From Malurus cyaneus samueli (lineage: Eukaryota > Chordata > Aves > Passeriformes > Maluridae), in assembly GCA_009741485.1 (NCBI GenBank), contig CM019214.1, positions 51,672,863 to 51,736,862 on the forward strand: 64,000 bases of DNA, in the 5' to 3' direction. The number at the start of each line of letters is the position of its first letter. The first letter of the stretch is position 1. Under the pieces are notes generated by a model. It made no database searches and had not been told where the DNA came from. It worked only from the letters and a program-made list of their open reading frames with translations. This document shows, in pieces, positions 39,081 to 50,655 of the stretch. Position numbers and translations under genes: made by a program.

Positions 39081-39427
39081 CTCCATGATCCTGGAATGTT
39101 GGAGTGAGAGCAGGCCAAGGGAGAGGCCAGCAGCTCCTCCAGCCCCAGACAGATGTGCGATGTTCTCCTGACCTGAGGCAGGCATCCCCACTGCCATGGG
39201 GGCTCTGGTGCAGCAGTAGCTGTTAGCCATGGGCTAGTGAGGCACCACTTCAGCTGCTTTGGTTTCCAGGTGTATAAGTGGGCTTAGTGAGGGATGACAG
39301 AATTTCCTTCACTTGCTTTTGGTTCAAAAAGCCACCGTGCAGACCTAAGGAGAATAGAATTTTGCATTTAAAAAACAGGAAAGAAATTATGAGTTTTAGC
39401 ATACTTTTGACCATTCTGTTTCAAATG

Positions 39428-39532
39428 AGTTAATTAAACTCCAGAGATGAGGAAGACCTATTGAAATGTTGGGAACATTGACCTTTTCCTTTGACTGTCA
39501 CCTTATTTAAATAATTCCAGGTTTAATTAACT
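39428..39532. repeat. Spaced 12-bp inverted repeat around TTAATTAA
   Basis: AGTTAATTAAAC at 39428-39439 and its exact reverse complement GTTTAATTAACT at 39521-39532 are separated by 81 bp. Both contain the palindrome TTAATTAA. It falls inside a block that looks like conserved non-coding DNA. Confidence 0.7.
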
Positions 39533-40882
39533 GACTTGGAATGAATTGATAAAGGGTTACTGTCACTTATAATTTCTCCTCTTTGAAACGCAACAGCTCT
39601 GTACAATTATTGTAGCCTCTTATATTCACCCTAATTATTAAAGTGAATAGTTTTAAAAGTTACATTTTTACTTTTGAATGTCTTACAACTGGCTTATAAA
39701 TGCCACCAGAAGCATTTAATAAGATAAACAATATTTAATGTATACATTAACACACTTATACATGAAATATATGATGGTATACAACTTTTATCTAGATCAG
39801 TCATTCTTAAAATTCAGGTTTTTTGTTGAAGTTGTGCATAAATATACAGAGGAGATGCTGGCCTTTTGGAATTTCAGCAACCCATCATGAAGATGAAAAA
39901 ATCCAAACTTCTCCATCTAGGTAAGAATCTTAGCTTGAGATCCTGTGAGTTGAGAAATACCTTCAAAATACCTAAGAAAGCAATTCAGATATGTTGATCA
40001 AGATTGTCCAAAGGCTGAAGTCACAATCTTATCTAAAAAAAAAAAAAAGGTGTTTTTCTTTTTAACTTTCTCATTGTAATACACTCAACAGTCGTCTTTA
40101 GCTGGTAAGCCAATGAATGACAAAGTATAAAATCCATTACTCTTGGAGAAGTGGAGGAATATCTTTCCAGAAGGCATGAATGATGCAACCATGGGGTGTT
40201 GTGCACTGAGACTGGTACAGTTGTGCTGGCAAAGATCTCTAGGGTGGCAGCAGCAGCACAACTGCACTTATTCCAGTTTGATGTAGTTCACTTTGTTAAT
40301 GTGAGACCGTGAAGTGCTGTCAAGCTGGTTTCACTGGTATAAATAACATTCACAGGCCAGCTGTTCCCAGCTTGGCATCCTGCTACTGCACACTGCAGAC
40401 TGGCCTAAGGTCCCAAACTACGGTACAGCATTAAGTCATCTGTTACTGAAATCCACACCAGAAGCTCTGGAGTCTTTGTCTGAATCCCTGAGGTTAAGCA
40501 GTATAATAATATTGTGGGTCATAGATGAGACCTTTGCAAAACATGTATCCAAAATCAAGACATGAAAGGAATCCAAAATATGTAGCCACTCTTAAAGCTT
40601 GATGGTCCATCCAAGCTGAAATCCTGTGGCCCTGTATGGCACACACCTCTTCCCAGACTTATGGAATACATCCTGTTGGGATGCCTGTCAGCTCAGAGGG
40701 ATTGAAACTAGCAAAAATATTTCTTATGCTTATGCAAGAAATTTACAGAAAGATCCAAATGTGTCAAATCTATTGCATTTTCACTGAGTACACTGCTTGT
40801 GCAGTGCCATGATCTGGGCTGCTTTGGTGCACATTCAGTAAAAAGTGGTCTAAAGATGTTTCTGTGATTTGTCTATGCTGCT

Positions 40883-40977
40883 AAAAAAGAAAATAAACCC
40901 CCAAAAAATCCAAAAACCAAAAACCCAACCAAATAAAAAAAAAAACCCCAAAAACCACAAAACCAAACTAAATAAAG
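40883..40977. repeat. A/C-rich low-complexity tract
   Basis: Ninety-five bases composed almost only of A and C (runs such as CCAAAAACC and AAAAACCCC) with a few T and G. No repeat unit is conserved. It has strong strand asymmetry, with C almost only on the plus strand. Confidence 0.85.
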
Positions 40978-42120
40978 GCCTCTCCCTGGACCTAGAGCCA
41001 AGTGGCATGAGCTGGGCATCACTCATAATGCTGACAGCTAGATATTAGAACTGACTGTCACTCCCAGGGTTCACAGATAACACCCTCTAGGACAGACTGG
41101 TTATGTCCACATTATACCTAGCTGTGTTTTCTCTTTGCTTTACATGATGCCCTTTGGGTCATAAATCAGAATATTTTGTTTATGTCTTGATTTCTAAGTA
41201 ACCTATTTCCCAAACTGTCCCAAACTGGTTGGAAGAGAAGTAGCTTGAGTTGTTGAAAATGTGCCTGGGAGGAGGACAAATTAGACAATTTCTGGGAGGT
41301 GACACTTAAGGAGTGTGGTCAGCTAGCTCAGAGTGCCCCCTGTCCCTCTGTTTCTGAGGCCTCTTTTATTTAGTTGTACTGGCAAGGCTCAAGATTTCCA
41401 AAACGGAATAAACAATTCTCCTCACTTTTTTTCACTTTCTTTCACTCTCTTTGAATACACATACATGGTAGTGTGTGAGTACATACATGTTGCAGTGTTG
41501 GGTGCTGTTTGTGAGGAATGCCATCCATGTGCATGCTGCCGTGTGTGTGAGTGTTGATGTATATGTATGCACACGTGTGTAATTTGCTAGATTACTTTGA
41601 ACTGTCAAATAAAGGTGCTTGTGTTTATTATTCATGACTCAGAAAGGCAAAGAAATAGCCTAAGGAAGAGCAAAGAGAAATGCAGAGCTTACAGAAAACA
41701 CATCTCAATTTTATAGATGGGGATTTCAAAACATACTACTTGCTTTATAGTATATCCATATCATGAACCATCAATTACAATAGTCAGGAAAGTGATACCG
41801 CAGCTTAATGACAGAGAACATTATTATCTGACCTAAAGAGCTGTGAGACATAACCTCCATCAAACCTGCTATTATTATCACTTTGTACTTTCTGATCATG
41901 TGGAATGGATTCTCTGTCTCCTTGTATATCTTGAAGGGATTAGTTTGTAATTTTCTGCTGTCATTTGCTGTACCTCATCATTTGCCTCATGAAAGAAAAC
42001 AGAAAACCAACTTCATTCAACAGTAAATAAAGCCCAGGATGAAGACAAAACATCTAGGATGGCTGCTGATAATTAGTTTCTTGGTGCAAATTAATGTTTT
42101 GAGGGAATGGCTTAATGGCT

Positions 42121-42159
42121 TTTTTTTTGGTTGGGTGTTTTTTTTTCTCTTTCTCTCTA
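42121..42159. repeat. T/pyrimidine-rich low-complexity tract
   Basis: Runs of T interrupted by GG, then a CTCTTTCTCTCT stretch. About 90 bp later (42252-42263) there is another T12 followed by CCTGCAG, a good match to a splice acceptor but with only about 21 open codons after it. Confidence 0.85.
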
Positions 42160-43189
42160 ATATTTTTCTGGATGTGAATATTGATGGGGTTTGAGGTTAT
42201 TAGAACTTTCATTCTGCAACTTTGGGCAGTGTTGCAAACAATATTATGTTGTTTTTTTTTTTTCCTGCAGTGCTTACCATCTTTGTTTGCAAGACATCAC
42301 AGAATGTCTTTATGCACAATACAAATTAAGTCCTGATCACGACAGGAATTTATGACTATCGAAATGGGATTTAGCTGCCTGAATATAGGTGTTCAATGGC
42401 ATACTATGTACAGGCATAGGGTATCTTCCTTGACCTCTACACATTAGTCTTGTGGGTCCTGTGTAAAATGAGAAAGTAAAGATTCATCTCCAGTGCAATG
42501 TTGTGCAACATTAATGTAAAATGTTAATGCACAAAGCTCCAACTGAGTTGGAACAAAAGGAGCTATTGTGGACGTGAGATCAGCTCACTCCCTGAAGTCT
42601 GAATCTGAGGAGGAAACTCCCTGGCTATTGCTTCATCTCAAAGTCCAGCTGAGCTGTCCAGAGCCGTGAGGGATTAGCTGATAGCCAAATTGCAGAGGGC
42701 AATTCTGAATAGGTACCAAGATAAAGGAAGACTGGAGTTAATTCTGCTGTGAACACACGTTCACAGCTGGCCAGTGCTGTGTCCTTTTTTAGGAGACTAT
42801 TCATTCCCATGTCCTTGACTCCAAAGTCAAATCCCCTCATCTGTTCTGTTTCCACTGGCCCAAGGAAAGTAAGAGATTCCTGCATTTTCAGCTTTATTTT
42901 ATAAATGCTTCTTCCTTGGTATGAACCAAAGTGTTCAAAGGCATGTCATCAGGCAAAAGGCTGCAGGAAAGCACAGTATCTGGAGGAGCTGCAATGCTTT
43001 TAGAGAAACTTTTTTTCTTGAGCTTGACAGAAAAAAAATGAGCATTTTAAAATGTATTTTGGGATCTGTACTATATTAAGTTTATATATACTCCATTTTT
43101 TGTGTCCAGAGGAAACCCTCTGCTGCAGTAGTTCTCCTCAGACTAAAACAGTCCATGCATCTCTAAATAAAGAGACTGGGTAAATTTCG

Positions 43190-43420
43190 GGAAGATCTTC
43201 ACTCTCAGTTGCTTCTTGGACAGGAGCAGCACTGCCAGCAGGAGATGAGATTCCCAAGGGGTTCCTGGTGACCTGGCCTCATTAGCCAAGTTGAAAAATA
43301 CTGTGAAGGGGGGAAAAGAACCTTTCCTGCAGAGGCAGTTCTGTTCTGATGACTAATTAGTCATTCACCAGGGAGGAGCTGAGGCACCCAGCCTTCCTCA
43401 CAGGCACCCCAAGAATTAGT
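43190..43420. promoter_or_regulatory. Candidate regulatory block with 16-bp palindrome
   Basis: A GC-richer unique block contains the perfect palindrome ATGACTAATTAGTCAT (43349-43364), which joins two TGACTAAT half sites. No repeat similarity or coding frame. Confidence 0.27.
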
Positions 43421-44189
43421 CTGGCTGGTTCATTCTTATTGTTCTGGATCTCTCAGTCAAACTATTGGATAACAGGAAAAGTACAAACTCCCTCTGCAAA
43501 ACATTTTTGCTGAGTTTTGACTCATCATTTTCAAAGGTTGCAAATAATATTTTTACATTCCTGAACCAGTATATAGGTAGCAGGTTCCCTAGACTATAAA
43601 AAGTAATTTTAACTTCCATTTCACTACATTAGTAGATAATGATGATGATGACAATGTTTTTTACTATACTACTACTATTAATGCAATTATTACTCTTGCT
43701 TACATTTATACTGACTGAATAACTGAATTCCATTTCAGGAATAAGCACCTGAAAAATAGTATAAGGTCAAAAGTTTTCCAATGAACTTTAATACTGCTGT
43801 ATAATATCCCCCTATTTTTATAACTTTCTTTCTCCATTTCTTTACAAAAGAACTATCAATACTTGCTGTGCTCATGTTGGCAGCTTGTTTATGTAAGCCA
43901 TAACTTCTATAGAAATCTCTGAATAACTTTAAATACTTTTAATATGTCTGATCATCAACCAAAACTCCTTTTTTGATTGTGATCTCTGTACTCATGTTCA
44001 AGATGAGCAGCATGACCGTCAAGTTCTTTTCCCTCTTGGACACCTCATACTCCACAGGAACTTGGGTGACTGCTTTACATTCTGTCAGGAAGAGGTAATT
44101 TTCCACATTTCCTTGTCTCTGGAATGCACTGGGTCACAGAGCAGCGTCTGTGTGTGTTCATCACAGAACTAGTTAAACTGGAGACTCTG

Positions 44190-44400
44190 CGGGGCTTAGT
44201 AGATCAATTGCCATTTTCATTTGGGACAGCACTTGAAATCCTAATGAGAACAACAACACTTGTAATTAGGAACCTACAAAATAGTCTAAAATAATCACTT
44301 AAATTTAAAATGTAAATGTGGCTGTAATTAATTAGTCTATTTAGAATAAAGCTTTCTAATTAAGAAATGTAAATTGGGAATTTTTTGTAGATTTCATAAG
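44190..44400. promoter_or_regulatory. Candidate conserved non-coding element
   Basis: Clustered homeodomain cores: CTAATGAGAAC, CTTGTAATTAGGAAC, TAATTAATTAG (44325-44335) and TCTAATTAAG (about 44355-44364), in unique AT-rich sequence. Confidence 0.28.
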
Positions 44401-45426
44401 GACAAAAGTGTTTCTCCTGGGAGCTGAAAGGAGATGTGTTTCTGTCAGAATGCATATTAAGCCCTGGTGGCTCACACCTCTGCACAAGCCTGTGGCAGTA
44501 AGAGGGACTGTCTGTGATAGGGTCATATTAACACCTGAGCCACGGAGATTTTCTGAAGATCTGCAATAGAAAACATTACGTTTTTAAGTAGGAATGTTTT
44601 GAACTAAGGGTTATGTTTTCCAAAGATGAAAAACTGAATTCTAATCTGTAAGGACAACTGACCAGCACCTCTCTACTGAAGCCAGTGATTGATTATGGAA
44701 GTAAAAAATGAATTCTCAGGAAATATAAACCTCTAAAATCTGATTTCACTTCACATCAGAATCAGACAAAGACAAATAAATTGGAAGAGATTTGGATACT
44801 TAGAGCATCACAGAACCTGGAAATTTTACTTTAATAACTTATATTTTAAATTAGGGCTTAATGTATTTCCATTTCTCTTTCTATTCAATTTAAATTCTTT
44901 CATGAAAGATTTCACTCAGTAATACTGGGTCAATGGTTGCCCTGTTTCATTCCAACACAGGCAGGAGAACTGAACCTGCAGGCTGCAAAGGTATGCACTA
45001 CATGGCTGAAAAATCAGGTAAATTACATGTGGCATTACAATGCCGTGGCATTAGGTAGTTTCAGACTGCACTAGGCATCCTCACAAAGGCAGTGGAGGAG
45101 TCAATAAAGTCTGTGCTCATCTTCACATGATCTGCTGAGCAGCTTTCCAGAGCCCTCTGACTGTGCTGGTTCCCAGCTGACTCAGTAAGAGCTGAGATGC
45201 TCTTCTGTCCTTGAGCACACGCCTTGGAGAGCCGAGAGGGGTCCAAATGTAGATGGCAAGATGTGCAGCTGTGTCTCTGACTGTCCATGAAATAATGTCA
45301 ACATGAAAAAAAGAATAAAGCCCAAAATCTCCAAACTGAAATAGGCCTGAAACATTTTCCTCCTGCAGTTTCTAGCATCAATATGAGTGCTTTGTTCCTC
45401 CATCTGCTTATGCTGGAACAACTTTG

Positions 45427-45509
45427 GAAAAAAGAGGGGGGTAAGTGGGACAGAGAGAGGTAGGGAAAGAGGAAAGAAAGAAGGAAAGAAGCAGAGAGAG
45501 AAAAGAGAA
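45427..45509. repeat. Purine-rich (GGAAA/GA)n tract
   Basis: About 80 bp almost entirely A and G on the plus strand with GGAAAGAAAGAAGG-type units; the antisense open frame rich in P, S, L and F here is a by-product. Confidence 0.85.
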
Positions 45510-47329
45510 TGCCAACACAATTTTTCCAATGTATGATGATTATGTACTATCATCTATAATGATAATATTGTTTTGGTGAAGTTTCTATGTGTCCTTTAAT
45601 AAATTATTTTCTCTGTTTCAGTTAGGCAGCCAACTGCCTTTCAGAAAGTGATGATTCCCAGTTGTTAGTGCCTAGAATAAAATTAAAACAGTTCTACAGA
45701 GATAATGATACATGTCCCATTATCATTACCCTTACTTCTAGCATGCCAGCCCTCTTTAAATACTTTTAAATACCTTTTAAAGCTGTATTTGTCACAAATG
45801 AGTGTTTTAAGGTTCCTCCTCAGATCATAATTTGGCCGGGGGGGCAGAGGGGATAATGTACCACCACAGCCTTATAGCAGTGATTCCAGTACAGAAAAAT
45901 AGAGACACGTCAGTTAGAGAGAGATCAAAACAGGCAAATGAGATCATCTTTCATAGATGAAAATGCATTTAAGTTTGAACATGTGCCTCAGTGTAATTCT
46001 CTGGAGCAGATGGACTTTTTTTGCTTTTCTCAAGCAATAGAAATATTCCATGGCATTTCTGATGTTGCCCAACAACAGAGCCTGTTTTCTAGTGGCTGAG
46101 TGCTATTGCAGGAATCTTGTATTAATTCTTTAAAAGTAAGTCACAACATAGAAAATACTACTCTTTTTCAATGTTGCCTAATTGGGACTTCAGCAGTATA
46201 AGAAATTTAGGTTCTAGAATACTTTGGAAGTATGATAGTGGCATGTCTGCAGACTTCAAAAATTCCCATGTGAAGAGCAAAGATTAATTGTACAGTATTT
46301 ACACCTTTTCATTGATAACTAACACCATAAAATGTACAAATTGCAATTTGTTTCTTTTTCCCACAATCCCTTTGGCTTTTAAGGGATGTTCCTCAATTAG
46401 CTGAACTGTGTTTCCTCTTGCTTGCTAAGCAGTTTTGGTCAAGCAAGGAATGGCAGAGGTCCACAATTAGATCAAAAGATCAATCCTAATGTGCCATTTT
46501 CTCCTCACCCTCCTGCTTTAATAAAGTGGCTGCAGTTCTCCAGGGGACAACTCAAAATCCGAGTACTGATATTTCTAAATTAGCTGACTCTGTGACCTTG
46601 CTAGTAATTGCGTTAGTTTATCAATGTTCAACACAATTTATTACTCTCCAATATGTACCAAAACGTTTATCTCTCAACACTAACAATATTAAAAACCTAA
46701 ACTATCTGTTGAGAAACAAAGGACTATTCAATAAGAAAGATGCATAATAAACTGCAAGAGACTGCACTGATGGGTAAAGGATTAATGTAGGAAGTAGTAA
46801 TAAGTGAAATAAGGAAAGAATGCTTATGCTGTACTACATTTAGGGCACTTTTAAAATCTGTAAACACCAGATAATTTAAAAAAAAAAACCCTTTCTTTTT
46901 GTTCCATTAATTCTCTCTCTCTTTTTTTCCCCCCTTTCTTTTAAAGCCAGAATTGAGCTACTGATTTTTTATAACACTGAGCATATTACCCCAGCTCCAG
47001 TGAGAAAAATGAAGACTGATAAAACCTTATCTAAGCATTTAAAAGTCATTTGGACACATTGATCAAAACTCACTCTGAAATTAAACATATTAAATTTAGA
47101 TGGAGGAAAAAAGGCATTAAGTTGATGGAACCCAATTTTTGTATGAAGCAAACAAATGGCATCATTTCACCAACCTTCTCATCTTGATCACATTGCTATG
47201 CATTATTTAAAATATGCACTTGATTTGGGTAGTTAATAAGCTATCTGTAAACTTGGAGTAAATTTGATCATGGGCAGTGCTCTTGCAGTTCCTACTGAAG
47301 GATTATTGATTTGTTTTTACTTGTGTGAG

Positions 47330-47470
47330 ATGTCAGTTTGTGGCATTGTGCCACCAGCCATGAATCAGTGTAACTATCTCTGCTCACAGTGAGATAAGAA
47401 CGATAAAGAGCAGAAATGCACAGAGTGCGTGCGATCTTTTAAGTGATCCCATTCACTTAGAGCTGTCAGC
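47330..47470. promoter_or_regulatory. Candidate conserved non-coding element
   Basis: Unique sequence with GGCATTGTGCCACCAG, CACAGTGAGATAAGAACGAT (GATA-like site) and GAGTGCGTGCGATC. CpG is locally retained; no repeat seen. Confidence 0.25.
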
Positions 47471-48168
47471 AGCTCAGCACTTCTGCTTGCCAGCAGCAGA
47501 CATTCACAATTCTGCTGTTGTGGGCATTGAATCTTCTCTCCTTTGGGGGTTTCAACTCAGCCCCTAAGGTGAATGGAAGGAAACAACTAAAATTTGCCCT
47601 AATCCACAAGCTAAAGCAGGGAAAATGACCAATGTAATGCTCTAATTTCTGCTGTAGAGACACACTGGTCAAGTCTGCTGAAAACTTAGAATCATAAAAT
47701 CATACTGGTAAGCTTCTGCATTCCTATATAAATCAGTGATCTTAATTTACTTTAATAAGACCAGTACTTTGCCCTCTTTGGGCTCCTTGGGTCAATGCCT
47801 GCTTTAGAAGAGATGTGGAGCAATAGGAGCAGACCCATAGGGAAAATGGCTGCAAGTGACCAAACTGCAGAGACATCCACACTGATCTTTTTGGGCTGGG
47901 GCTTGACTTTGGAATGGTTCTGTTCTCACCCTGAAGGTTGCCCACCTCAGCTGTCAAAGGATGTAAGGTGGATCCTGAAGAACAGCTCCTCTGAAAATGA
48001 TGTGGCTCCCACTGTCACCACGGTGTGAATCAGGCCAGTGGGTGAGAGTGACCAGGGAGCTCAACAGTGCATTCCTGATCTGAAGTAAATTCTTCAAACC
48101 TGCATTGAATGAAATTGTTAACCACATACCATGGAATCTTCCATCTTTGGAAGAACAAAGGTGTTGGC

Positions 48169-48188
48169 TTTTTTTTTTTTTTTTTTTT
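48169..48188. repeat. Poly(T) run, 20 bp
   Basis: An unbroken run of 20 T at the edge of a GC-richer unclassified block (about 47740-48110). Confidence 0.95.
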
Positions 48189-49061
48189 ACAACTTCCTAA
48201 TACTTTCACAGTACAATGTTTTAAAAGTGGTATTTTATTCATTTATTTGTTACCAGATTGAAGACCAGGGGATTAGAACAAGAGTAAGGGCTCTGCATAT
48301 TCACATGATTTTGTACTTTCCCTTTTTTGCAAAGAGAAAAGAGTGTTAAAAGGAACAGTGGTGGGCCTATATACCAGTTTTGAGTGTTGTTATCAGCCAA
48401 GAGAGATCTGAATCCACATTTAGTAAAAAACAAAATTAGTTGTAATGGCATAGAACTAATTTGTATGGTGAAATTAACATCTGCTAACTTCTAACATGGG
48501 TGGCCTGAGCTAAACCCTAGAGATGCTCACTTTCCCTCTTGGACAGAATCTTGTGATTGGCTTAGAAGTCAATAAATAGATTTTAAAGAGTGAAATTAAT
48601 CCTATAGTACAGGGAAGTGTAAAAACCTTCACGACAGGCATAGTTGTTCTTACCTCCTGTGCACTGCCTCAGAGATCTTCGTGCACATCACTTCTTGTGC
48701 ACAAACATGTTCTTGTTTCTCCACACTATTTTAAAATAGAATTTATTTTGAAAAGTACAGATTTTGTAGATTCTCTATAAATCAGATTTGCACAATTCCA
48801 AGTTGCTCCAATAAATTGCTTTACATGTGAGCTAGGGAAAAGCCTTACTTTTACTTCAAAGACCTCTTTTGCTCAGTATGTATCTTATTTTTCTGAGTGA
48901 AGATTATTTCTTTTCTAGAACTCCACCAGTTACCATACAGCATACAGCCTGCTTCATGCATCATATTTTTATTTTGCATCTGGTTTAAGATCAGGCTTTT
49001 TATCCATCCTGTTTAGAGTCTGTTGGTCACATTAGGTTACCGTGACTGGATTTAATAGGAT

Positions 49062-49097
49062 ATGACACATTTGAGACACATGACACATTTGAGAAAC
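49062..49097. repeat. 18-bp tandem duplication
   Basis: ATGACACATTTGAGACAC is followed directly by ATGACACATTTGAGAAAC, one mismatch in 18. It is a simple recent duplication 35 bp before a short run of N. Confidence 0.85.
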
Positions 49098-49196
49098 ACA
49101 CTGAAAGCAAATGTGTTGTGGGATTGGATTTNNNNAAAGCCTCATGCTCTGTTATTTCAGTCTATTATTTACTTGCATTGCCATACTTTGTGAACA

Positions 49197-49575
49197 GTTT
49201 GGGTTGGAAGGGATTGTGTCAAGCCTGCTAATGTCTTTCTGGGTGCCATCCCTTCCCTCCAGCATGCCAGCCACATCACACAGTTGGGCAAAGTTGTTGG
49301 AAAATTTGCTGGTGGTAAAATCAATCCCACTGCCATATTACTGGCAAAGGTGTCAAACAGTGACAGTCCCAATACCAATCCCTGAGGAATGCCACTAGAC
49401 TCTGGTCTCCACCTGGGCATAAAGTCATTGGCTGCAGTGTGTTCTCCAACCAATACATTATCCACTGAGTGTTTCCTCCACCAAATCCATGTCTCTCCAA
49501 TGTAAAGACAAGAATGCTGTGCAGGACAGTGTCAGATACTTTGAACAAGTCCAGCCACCAGGAGTCCAATGAGAG
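49197..49575 (-). mobile_element. CR1 LINE fragment with reverse transcriptase motifs
   Basis: Minus-strand translations give SDTVLHSILVFTLERHGFGG, then WRPESSGIPQGLVLGLSLFD, then LCDVAGMLEGRDGTQKDISR in different frames. These correspond to CR1 ORF2 blocks FDTVSHSIL, W+PVTSGVPQGSVLGPVLFN and KLGG..MLEGR...Q+DLDRL. At least two frameshifts break the frame, so it is a pseudogene piece of a non-LTR retrotransposon. At its downstream (low-coordinate) edge it meets GTTTGGGTTGGAAGGG (plus strand, 49197-49212), which is the complement of the CR1 3' terminus. A 4-base run of N lies 60 bp away. Confidence 0.85.
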
Positions 49576-50617
49576 AACAAAAAACATATATTCTGCTACA
49601 TACGCCTCTAGTGAAGAGTTTTGTGTGGGATTCATTACACCAAACTTGAGGCAATCAGATGAAGTGCTTGTATTTCTAAACACCCCAAAGTCCTTAAATA
49701 ATTCCTGTCAAAGAGATGATTTGTCATCTTTGGAGAGCAGCTAGGACTTGGTCTACCTCTTTCTTTTACTGATGGAACTAAGTAATCCGGCATTGTGCAA
49801 GCACTGTGTAATCTTGCATAACTCTTGAGAAAGCAAATAATTTTCTTCCTTAAGGTAAGTTGTTGAGATGTCAGCTGAAGTGGCATTTAAAAACAGATAT
49901 TTGGCAAGTTATTTTGGCTTCAGGATGATTTGTGCAAGCAAGATACTTCATAGTTGCACAATGTTTGTGTCCTGCTATGCCTTATAAAACCAGTAACACT
50001 TCAAGGTCACACAATAACTTCATACATGTAGTTGGTTTTTCATGGTGGTGATATCACTAGAAAGTACGGAAGGGCCAGAGTAGCTGTTAACTGGCATATG
50101 CTGTTTGGGGAATTAATGAAATCTTCATCTCTGACATTTTTAAAAGCTGTCTGGACTAATGACTGTCAGGAGGGATTGAGTAAAATTCATTCAGTCCTGC
50201 CTTCAGTCATATCTGTGGGTCTATAAATGCATTGACTCACTGTGTTGGAGTTCATCCTAAAACCTCTCTCTTATTAATAGAAAATGAATTGCAGCCTGGG
50301 TAACCTAAAGCTTGACTTGGGGAGTTAACATCATATTTATGAAAGAGATTGAAAAATAAAGGAGAGCTTTTTCAATGTGTGAAAGCAATTTTGTTATTCT
50401 GCTTCTGCAGAAAGTGTAGCAGACGGTGTAGGTAGATTTATATTACTGTACCCTTGCCTAAAGCGTGGGGAGCAGAGACAGATTTGTGCTACAGTGCTGA
50501 GAGCCAGCTGCCTCTGGAACTAACACAAACGTCTGCATCACATAGTGGTTTTCCCTGGATCTCCTTTGGAGTTCTGTGGTGTCCATGGGATCTACTTATG
50601 CAAATCTTGTGGGGCTT

Positions 50618-50619
<2 letters not shown>

Positions 50620-50655
<36 letters not shown>
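50620..50655. repeat. Poly(T) run, 36 bp
   Basis: An unbroken run of 36 T. I find no recognisable retroposed sequence next to it on the side expected for a poly(A) tail, so a simple homopolymer is the conservative call. Confidence 0.95.

Larger units (their letters stand above)
39081..49196. other. Unique intergenic sequence
   Basis: Directly after the LTR a GC-richer stretch (39081-39240) rich in CAG/CTG words is seen. Further along there are the A/C-rich tract at 40.9 kb, a degenerate TG/CA-rich stretch at 41.45-41.58 kb, the purine tract at 45.4 kb and a GC-richer unclassified block at 47.74-48.11 kb. That last block is preceded by AGAATCATAAAATCATA (about 47690), a weak CR1-end-like motif. 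No gene is recognised. Four N at 49132-49135. Confidence 0.6.

Noticed and set aside
42252..42270. Strong splice-acceptor-like sequence (T12 CCTGCAG)
   Set aside because: All frames after it close within about 21 codons or look random; no exon can be supported.
49321..49683. 120-codon minus-strand frame as a gene
   Set aside because: It contains CR1 reverse-transcriptase motifs in only part of its length and is broken by frameshifts; it is a transposon remnant.
50620..50655. Poly(T) run as the tail of a processed pseudogene on the minus strand
   Set aside because: No recognisable coding similarity or target duplication was found on the adjacent high-coordinate side.
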